From: Fidelibacterota bacterium
GTDB taxonomy: Bacteria > Fidelibacterota > UBA8477 > JABMPR01
Direction of reading: 5' to 3'
Assembly: GCA_030595455.1 (NCBI GenBank)
Contig: JAUVDF010000025.1
Coordinates: 1-9,252 of the forward strand
DNA length: 9,252 nucleotides
Below are positions 7,151 to 9,252 of the stretch, in pieces. Every line of letters begins with the position of its first letter. Position 1 is the first letter of the stretch. Below the pieces are notes generated by a model. The model searched no databases. It was not told the DNA's origin and was given only the letters and a program-made list of their open reading frames with translations. The position numbers and the translations under genes were made by a program.

Positions 7151-8938
7151 ATGAAAATAGCCTATCTGGATGGGATTCGTTTTTACCGAGTGCTCTATGC
7201 CGGTATCCAAAGTTTACTCGATGAGCAGGACTATCTCAACAAAATCAATGTTTTTCCAGTTCCCGATGGTGATACTGGAACGAATATGGCATTTACCTTG
7301 ATGGGTATTATTGAACACATTCAACCGCATGAAAAAGTAGCCTTAAATGAACTAAGTTTTCTGGTAGCAGAAGCAGCATTGGATAATGCCCGTGGTAACT
7401 CTGGCGTAATTCTAGCTCAATTCTTCCAGGGATTAAGTACGGGATTAGAACAATTTACGGAGGTGAATACAAGCCAATTTGCTGCTGCAGCTAAAATCGC
7501 AGTGGACGAGTCCTATACCGCGCTTATGGATCCAGTTGAAGGAACCATACTTTCGGTCATGCGAGCCTGGAGTGATAGTTTCCTTGAAGCATCAAAGACC
7601 AGCGCTGACTTCCAACGCGTGTGGCGAGCAGCCATGCAGGAATCACAAAAAGCGCTGGATTATACTCCTGAACAACTACAAGTATTAAAGGATGCTGGCG
7701 TTGTTGATGCAGCCGGTCGGGGTTTTCAAAGTATCCTCGAGGGTGTGATGACCTTTATGGATACTGGTAATATCAGACAACTCCCTGAAATTGATATAGA
7801 ATTTTCATCAGCTGCAATTGAAATGACTGAGCAATCCCTGGATGATCTTGACTACCCCTTCTGTACCGAATGTATAGTGGTTGCTGAAAATATTTCCCGG
7901 GACGAGCTTAACAAAGTCTTGCGGGACAAGGGAAATAGTATCGTGATTGCCGGTTCAAAGCACCGAGCCAAGATTCATATTCATACAGATAACCCGGGGG
8001 AGCTCTTTACGCTTCTGGAGAACCTCGGTGAAGTCCAACAGCAAAAAGTTGATGATATGCGTGAGCAAAATAAGAGTACACATTCTGACAAACGGATTGC
8101 TCTGGTAATCGATTCGACCTGTGATCTTCCACCGGAAGTGATTGAGAAACATCATATCCATGTTGTTCCAGCCCGGTTGAATTTTGGAAAAGAACAATTT
8201 ATTGACCGGGTAACGATCACAAATAGAGAATTTTATCAGCGTCTGGCAGTATCCAACATACATCCACAAACCTCGCAACCACCACCAGCTGACTTTAGAA
8301 GGATGTACCAATTCTTATCCTCACACTATGAGTCTGTGATCTCATTACACCTGCCTGCCGTCTTAAGTGGTACATTACAGAACGCAAATGCGGCCATGAA
8401 AAAGAGCAACTTTAAAGGCAACAAGACAACCCTGGATTCTTTCTCTGTTTCAGCCGGGATCGGAATGACGGCTCTGGAAATGGCCCAGGCAATCGAGGAT
8501 GATAAAAGTTTTGAAGAAGTTAAAGCGATTGCTGAAAAGACGATTCAAAATACGGAGATATTCATCGGCTTGAAAACACTGGATGCTATCCTGCGTGGTG
8601 GCAGATTAAGCCTTAGCAAAAAGCGTATTATCGATTTTCTACGACTTAATCTAGTCCTAAGTGTAACCAAAGAAGGATATTTGAAACCTGCTGGGGTGAC
8701 CATAGGACGCAATAATTTTTCAGGTAAGTTTGAAAAGTTTGTGCTTAAAAAAGTCAAGGATCAGACACTAAAGCGGATTGGCATTGTGCATGGTATGGAT
8801 CCAGAAATAGCTGAGCGATATCGAAAATCATTTGCTGCCAAATATCCAGAAGCTGAAATCTTTGTGACTGATCTCTGCCCGGCTCTCGGTGTGCATGGTG
8901 GAATTGGTGCAGTCGGTATTGCACTTCAATACGCATAG
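7151..8938 (+). CDS. Fatty acid kinase fusion: DAK2 (FakA-like) kinase plus DegV (FakB-like) fatty-acid-binding domain
   Basis: Predicted to bind a fatty acid and phosphorylate its carboxyl group to acyl-phosphate, combining roles that Firmicutes divide between FakA and FakB. Residues 1 to about 205 are the DAK2/DhaL kinase domain: NVFPVPDGDTGTNM (33-46) with D39, D41 and T44 for metal-nucleotide binding, ARGNSGVILAQFFQG (80-94), DPVEGTILSVMRA (127-139) and AGVVDAAGRGF (182-192). Residues about 232-307 are the FakA middle domain, with FCTEC (237-241), KIHIHTDNPG (274-283) and VDDMREQ. Residues about 314-595 are a full DegV/EDD domain: DSTCDLP (321-327), TSQP (374-377), LSGT (405-408), LRGGR (481-485) and H582 in GVHGGIGAVG. 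The separate FakA C-terminal domain is replaced by DegV. The ATG has GAGG 5 nt upstream. plsY follows 72 bp downstream. Domain calls are secure; the substrate is inferred. Confidence 0.92.
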   Translation: MKIAYLDGIRFYRVLYAGIQSLLDEQDYLNKINVFPVPDGDTGTNMAFTLMGIIEHIQPHEKVALNELSFLVAEAALDNARGNSGVILAQFFQGLSTGLEQFTEVNTSQFAAAAKIAVDESYTALMDPVEGTILSVMRAWSDSFLEASKTSADFQRVWRAAMQESQKALDYTPEQLQVLKDAGVVDAAGRGFQSILEGVMTFMDTGNIRQLPEIDIEFSSAAIEMTEQSLDDLDYPFCTECIVVAENISRDELNKVLRDKGNSIVIAGSKHRAKIHIHTDNPGELFTLLENLGEVQQQKVDDMREQNKSTHSDKRIALVIDSTCDLPPEVIEKHHIHVVPARLNFGKEQFIDRVTITNREFYQRLAVSNIHPQTSQPPPADFRRMYQFLSSHYESVISLHLPAVLSGTLQNANAAMKKSNFKGNKTTLDSFSVSAGIGMTALEMAQAIEDDKSFEEVKAIAEKTIQNTEIFIGLKTLDAILRGGRLSLSKKRIIDFLRLNLVLSVTKEGYLKPAGVTIGRNNFSGKFEKFVLKKVKDQTLKRIGIVHGMDPEIAERYRKSFAAKYPEAEIFVTDLCPALGVHGGIGAVGIALQYA

Positions 8939-8950
8939 ATAATAATTTTA

Positions 8951-8976
8951 ACGCTCATCTCTGCTGGAATGAGTGT
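8951..8976 (+). other. Small hairpin between the kinase fusion gene and plsY
   Basis: ACGCTCAT (8951-8958) can pair with ATGAGTGT (8969-8976), with one G-U pair, across a 10-nt loop, starting 13 nt after the stop codon. It is followed by ATATTTA rather than a run of T, so it is at best a weak terminator, attenuator or mRNA-stability element. It could also be chance. Confidence 0.3.
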
Positions 8977-9010
8977 ATATTTAGACTTAAGTAAAAAGGG
9001 ACACTAAAAA

Positions 9011-9252
9011 ATGATAGAACTGCTTATTCTTATTTTAATCGCATATGTTGTTGGGTCTACACCTACCAGCATTATTGTTTCAAAATTAGTTTTCAAGTCG
9101 GATGTCCGTGAACATGGCTCTGGTAATGCTGGAGCAACCAATGTTTTTCGCACTTTCGGCTGGAAACCGGCTTTATTTGTCACTTTGGTTGATGTATTTA
9201 AAGGCTGGCTACCTGCTTATGTAGCTGGTAACCTTAATTCTGATTCCATTTT
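9011..9252 (+). CDS. plsY: PlsY, acyl-phosphate:glycerol-3-phosphate acyltransferase (partial, N-terminal 80 residues)
   Basis: Integral membrane enzyme that moves the acyl group of acyl-phosphate to position 1 of glycerol-3-phosphate, the first step of phospholipid synthesis. The right edge of the window cuts the gene. The N-terminus is a transmembrane segment (about residues 3-28), including the GSTPTS variant of the usual GSxPxG turn at 15-20. The hallmark cytosolic motif HGSGNAGATNVFRTFG is at 35-50. The second segment begins with LVDVFKGWLPAY (59-70), the conserved D-x-x-K-G. The ATG at 9011 has an AAAAGGGA about 9 nt upstream, a modest ribosome site. It follows the FakA-FakB fusion in the same direction, whose predicted product is PlsY's substrate. 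Co-transcription is likely unless the intervening hairpin terminates. Confidence 0.96.
   Translation, partial: MIELLILILIAYVVGSTPTSIIVSKLVFKSDVREHGSGNAGATNVFRTFGWKPALFVTLVDVFKGWLPAYVAGNLNSDSI

Overview
The window is a gene-dense stretch of a Gram-negative (diderm) bacterial chromosome with a moderate-to-low GC content. The evidence for an outer membrane is direct: lipid A genes (lpxC, lpxD), the outer-membrane assembly factor BamA and a Skp/OmpH-type periplasmic chaperone. The order uppS-bamA-skp-lpxD-lpxC, with an Mrp-type ATPase upstream, resembles the FCB superphylum (Bacteroidota, Chlorobiota, Ca. Marinimicrobia and relatives). That placement is an inference from gene order and style, not a proven assignment. 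No mobile element, CRISPR array, tRNA or rRNA was seen.

Left part (1-6351, minus strand): one tightly packed, probably single operon, read from right to left. It contains mrp (Fe-S carrier ATPase with an N-terminal MIP18/DUF59 domain), a stand-alone MIP18/DUF59 (SufT/PaaD-like) gene, uppS, bamA, skp/ompH, lpxD, and lpxC, which is cut by the window edge. Junctions range from a possible 4-bp overlap to a 37-bp gap. Several starts are non-ATG (skp TTG, lpxD GTG, uppS GTG or ATG). A candidate promoter lies upstream of mrp. The operon links Fe-S cluster delivery to three envelope tasks: the undecaprenyl carrier lipid, outer-membrane protein insertion and lipid A synthesis.

Middle (6352-7150): a small 2[4Fe-4S] ferredoxin gene on the minus strand has its own strong Shine-Dalgarno sequence and a clear intrinsic terminator, so it appears to be a separate unit upstream of mrp. 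A 306-bp divergent intergenic region separates it from the right-hand genes. That region holds a good sigma-70-like promoter (TTGAGC-N17-TATAAT) reading rightwards.

Right part (7151-9252, plus strand): a 595-residue protein joins a FakA-like fatty acid kinase (DAK2 domain plus middle domain) directly to a complete DegV/FakB fatty-acid-binding domain. It is followed 72 bp later by the start of plsY, the acyl-phosphate:glycerol-3-phosphate acyltransferase. FakA/FakB make acyl-phosphate and PlsY consumes it, so this pair looks like a compact module that feeds fatty acids into phospholipid. It is the most interesting item in the window. The other genes are well-known families in a sensible arrangement.
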